This document shows, piece by piece, positions 60,301 to 64,000 of a DNA stretch of 64,000 bases. The position numbers and the translations under genes are program-made. The notes below the pieces were generated by a model. It saw nothing but the letters and a program-made list of their open reading frames with translations. It was not told the origin of the DNA and did no database searches. How positions within the stretch are numbered: position 1 is the first letter of the stretch; every line of letters begins with the position of its first letter. The stretch spans positions 574,854 through 638,853 of the forward strand of contig SCFE01000001.1 in NCBI GenBank assembly GCA_004352715.1. The letters are read 5' to 3'. This stretch comes from Hofstenia miamia. Lineage: Eukaryota > Xenacoelomorpha > Acoela.

Positions 60301-63082
60301 TCTTACACATGTCAGTACAAGTGAAGGAAGCATGAAAAAATATCTGCCTAACATAATTTTACTTATGGGGAACAATGTTTCCTAGGCATTTACTTAGTTA
60401 AGCAATGAAGTAATTTGCATTAAACCGTTTGTGTATAAGTTTCTTTGAAACTTAATAGATGAACTTGACAATTACTCAAATATTGCGACTTGCTTAGGCA
60501 TTGTCCTTGTTAAGCATCTTTATCACTAAATTCTAGAGTGACTATTATACAGTTTATTTAAAATTAATCTGCTTCTTGCATAGGTTTGGCAATTAGCTAT
60601 TATTGTTATTTCATCTTTACAAAATGACTTTCAGTTCCCACGCTCACGTTAATGTCAATATTTCAACATAATATTGGCCTACTAGTAGCCCAAAATCTAG
60701 TGTTTAGAAATACTTAAATGAAAAATATTTGAAAATCCTCTTCATTTTTGAGCACTTAACACGTATGATAATGTAGATCATTCATAGTTAAGCGTAAAAC
60801 ATAACACCAACCCAACAATGAAAGCAATACAAGAGTTCAATTTACATTCTTCTGCGATTTTCGAATAACCTTAAACAACTTTTCCCAACAATTTCATAAA
60901 ATTTCTCCATGCATGCTTGGAAATTTAGAAATCATGATGTATTGAAACCTCCATTGATGAATGTGCGGCATAGTGGTGAAAATTTGTAAGATAATGTAAT
61001 CCTTGAAAATATTAATTATGTTCAATGAGAATTCTGATTTCTAATATTCATTCCAATTACACTTAGAGTAGAGGTTCACATTATCACGAATTCTAAATCT
61101 TTCGTGACCCCGTAGAGTGCGATTGTACATATTATATATATTAATATATATATATATCTGCAGTGTAGCTGTGATATATACATATATTTTTTGAAAATTA
61201 CTAAGTCTACAAAATTTATGTTTTCTGCAAAGTTGCAGCTCTGCCCAAATAAATAATTTCTATTATTTAGACAATAAGTGACAACTTACAAAGGAATACC
61301 TCTTGCCATTACCAAAAGAGGAATATTTTGAAAAATATAAATTCTCATATGTAGATAGTTACTGTGCTATCGTACATGCATAACATTTAGTGCTCCTATT
61401 AATTAAGATATTGTTATAAGTTATATATCCTTTGAAATGGTGGGGGAATGTTGCATTAATACTCTAGCAAAATAATTCTGAAATAACTCTAAGCTAGCAA
61501 GTTTCTTAATACAGGATAGCAAAAGTATTAGTACTATTCAATATTCATTATAAAGGATTAGGATTTCCTCTTTGATATTCAAATTCCTCTTGTAGTAATA
61601 CTGAGCAGTATTTAATATTTACAAATATTTATGATAATCAAAGAATTTCGATGCATCTAAAAAAGTGGTGGTATTTAGAGAAAATTATATACCCCTGGTT
61701 TATCTTTGTACAACATAGAATGAAAATTTATCTAACACGCTAAGTCCTAATAAGTTATTTGACAAGTGTCGATGTAATGTTTTTTTTAGAAAAATAACAA
61801 AAATATTTTAAACAATCCGTACAGTATCTTATTATGTAAATAAACTCAGCTTTATTAATGATTTCCTGATTTCTATTAGGGAAGCATCATAGACATATAT
61901 ATTTTTTAATTATTTTATTTGAATAAGCAAAATAACTAATGTTGAGCACATAATTTTCAACTATAAGATTACCAAGGGAATATGAATTCAAAATTTTTCA
62001 AAGTGCACATTCAAATTGAATAGATTTGAAATATCACTTAAAGAATTATTAAGTGGAATCATAGAATCTTCTTTCGAATAATTGCATTAGGAAGAGCCTC
62101 TTTGTAAGCAGTGCATTTGCAATATTTCCTGAACAATACAATAAAAAGCACTTAGTTGTTATATATAATGTCTCAAAAAGAAACCTCAACAATAGAATGA
62201 AACGGATCATTTTTCAAAAAAATATTTGAGCATGGTGATTATGGAAGATTTCTAATATGCATAAACTTCAATACAAACACTTAGTTCTACTCTAAGTGGG
62301 CTTAAATTTTGTGCTGCTTTACTGAAAAATTTTGGGCTCAACTTGTAAAGCCAAAAGCTGCAAAATTGTTGTTTGTATTCCTATCCCTATTGTGAATGGA
62401 CAAATTATCTAAAAACCAATAACAGAAACCTAGCATATCAACGAAACATCAAGTTTTTGCAAGTGCTTCTCAGAAGTATCAAGTAATAATTTCAAGTAAC
62501 AGCTATGTCTATGTTAAAGTACAAATTAAATTGTAGAATGCTTTTCAATTATCTAATTTATAGCAAAGATATCAAGAATAGCAAAATTTGAAAAATGCAC
62601 GGCGAACATTTCTATTTGATTTTAAAGGGGAAATAATGTTGAGATGTATCATTGCCTCATTTTTATTGAAGTTAAAATAGTTGAAAAACTGTTTTCATAA
62701 ATCTTAGACTGAAAAATTAATTAAAAAATCGTAAAGTGGATAGGAATTCCTTAGTGATATTCTATGAAACTTGCTTCTAATAAAAGTCAGCAAAGGATTC
62801 TTAAAATGCCATATTCTTTGCATGTAGTAATCTGTGGAATGAAATCCATAGCTAATTCTTGGTAATAAAGCTATATGTTTTCGCTCAAATGCTTAAAAGA
62901 ATTAATAAACATTGTTTTGTAGTGTACCCTAGTACATAAAGCATATTTACTGTTAGAATGTAATCTTTTTTATTTCTTTCGGATATTTCAGATAGATAAT
63001 GAGCTTCAAAGCACCGGCAATTTTTATGGAAAATCCCAAATTTTACGAAATATAGTCCTAGACATATTTCAAGCTCCTATGA
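57326..63082. other. Non-coding AT-rich region
   Basis: No gene recognised. Small TA repeats at 59729-59763 and 61132-61158. ORFs are short and of AT-driven composition. Confidence 0.5.
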
Positions 63083-63251
63083 CTATATATATATATATAT
63101 ATTATNNNNNNNNNNNNNNNNNNNNNNNNNNNNNNNNNNNNNNNNNNNNNNNNNNNNNNNNNNNNNNNNNNNNNNNNNNNNNNNNNNNNNNNNNNNNNNN
63201 NNNNNNNNNNNNNNNNNNNNNNNNNNNNNNNNNNNNNNNNNNNNNNNNNNN

Positions 63252-63284
<33 letters not shown>

Positions 63285-63380
63285 TGTATATATATACATG
63301 TATATATACATATATTTATACACATTTATACATACATATATATATACATATGTATACATATATATATATATATATATACT
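63083..63380. repeat. (TA)n and TACA/TATG compound microsatellite with gap
   Basis: TA run 63083-63105, 146 Ns (63106-63251), then TA-rich compound repeat to 63380 with ACATG, ACATAT and TTTATACACA interruptions. Confidence 0.93.
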
Positions 63381-63484
63381 GAAATATTTCAACATCATCA
63401 TGAAGTTAAAAAAAAGTTTAGTTTATAGTTTTGTAAAAAAAACTGTCTGGGAAAATATTTCTGACAATAAGTGATGTCTAGTTT

Positions 63485-64000
63485 TATAATCTGTTTAACA
63501 GATCTGTTTTATTTCAGTTAGTTAAATGTCTTATCTGTTTAACAGATTTCTGTTTAACAGATCTCTTTTCAGTTAAACGCAAATCTGTTAAAAGAATCTG
63601 TTAAAAGTCAAATTAGGCAAAATCATTGAAGTTCGATGTAAAACATAACAATGTGCAGAGTTTAGAAGAGGATTTGAATGATTTTCTGAGCACTACTAAC
63701 TCTGACTTGTCTGAGTATTGGTTATTCAAGGAGAACAACAAAAACTGTGTGAATTTTGCCAAAAATAGCACATGCAATACTTTCGGTGCTTTCTGCCCCA
63801 GCCAATGCAGAGCTTTCATTCTTTACAGAAAATCAGAAGAATCGTCTAGGCATGCAGAGCATTAAAACCCGCCTTATTTTAAATTGAATTTGTGTTAACT
63901 TTTTGGATAAAACTTTTGGCAAATTCATTGCTCCTTGATGCCTTTTATTTATTAAACATCTGTTAAATGTTGCAAATTCTGATAAACAGATCTGTTATAA
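63485..64000 (+). mobile_element. hAT-like transposon remnant at the window edge
   Basis: The left part (63485-63600) contains several copies of ATCTGTTTAACAGAT-like palindromes and CTGTTAA words. The right part (63950-64000) contains CATCTGTTAA and AACAGATCTGTTATAA in opposite orientation, so the segment looks like transposon ends with subterminal repeats. Both extremes carry TTATAA. Between them a coding relic resembles a hAT dimerisation domain. The element may extend beyond the window; no target duplication was verified. Confidence 0.45.
63626..63883 (+). pseudogene. hAT transposase C-terminal (dimerisation) domain remnant
   Basis: The frame from 63626 reads SLEEDLNDFLSTTNSDLSEY then WLFKENNKNCVNFAKN. 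From about 63752 another plus-strand frame reads ILPKIAHAILSVLSAPANAE then LSFFTENQKNRLGMQS, ending in TGA. Together they follow the hAT C-terminal pattern: YW near a cluster of acidic residues, then LxxxA.xILS.P.s.A..E..FS. The usual E-R-x-F-S is ELSFF here, and a frameshift separates the two parts. It is a dead fragment; the catalytic DDE core is not present. Confidence 0.42.

Noticed and set aside
1-64000. CRISPR arrays, bacterial operons, integrated phage
   Set aside because: No regularly spaced direct repeats, no dense same-strand coding and no prokaryotic genes; the sequence is plainly eukaryotic.

Overview
This is a window of animal nuclear DNA: very AT-rich (roughly 70% A+T by eye), without operons or ribosome-binding sites, dense in (TA)n microsatellites, and populated by decayed eukaryotic transposons. 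The transposon types (Ty3/gypsy, APE-type LINE, RLE-type LINE with (TAA)n tails, hAT-like and other terminal-inverted-repeat elements) fit an invertebrate metazoan. I cannot name the phylum from the sequence. Eight runs of N interrupt the window, two of them exactly 1000 bases and so probably placeholders. No intact host gene of appreciable size is visible.

Layout: 0.2-1.4 kb, a minus-strand Ty3/gypsy pol remnant (RNase H tail, integrase). 4.9-8.4 kb, a plus-strand APE-type LINE in two pieces (endonuclease, linker, start of RT; then RT core) separated by about 1.2 kb of unrelated, less AT-rich DNA. 10.7-11.7 kb, a speculative small host gene: promoter-like sequence, a signal-peptide-like exon with a strong splice donor, and a possible second exon. 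15.1-17.7 kb, the best-defined part: three same-strand pieces of one restriction-endonuclease-type LINE family, copies A and B ending in and separated by (TAA)n arrays, with a tRNA-like A-box/B-box module directly before copy B. Copy B keeps the N-terminal DNA-binding region, the endonuclease and the 3' end but has lost the RT. Copy C keeps the RT and connector but has lost the YxDD box. 35.37-36.34 kb, a terminal-inverted-repeat DNA element with a broken internal coding relic. 38.9-39.2 kb, a short hAT-like non-autonomous element rich in GGCAC. 63.5-64.0 kb, a hAT-like dimerisation-domain remnant among CTGTTTAACAG repeats.

The rest (about 17.7-35 kb, 39.3-63.4 kb and smaller stretches) is AT-rich non-coding DNA with short chance ORFs and microsatellites. 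It looks like intergenic or long-intron sequence; splice-like motifs at 10.8 and 55.5 kb allow the idea of a long intron but do not prove it. None of the transposon copies appears autonomous. The most informative observations are the (TAA)n-associated RLE LINE cluster with its tRNA-like 5' module, the 976-bp inverted-repeat element, and two gaps whose flanks overlap exactly and are probably not real gaps.
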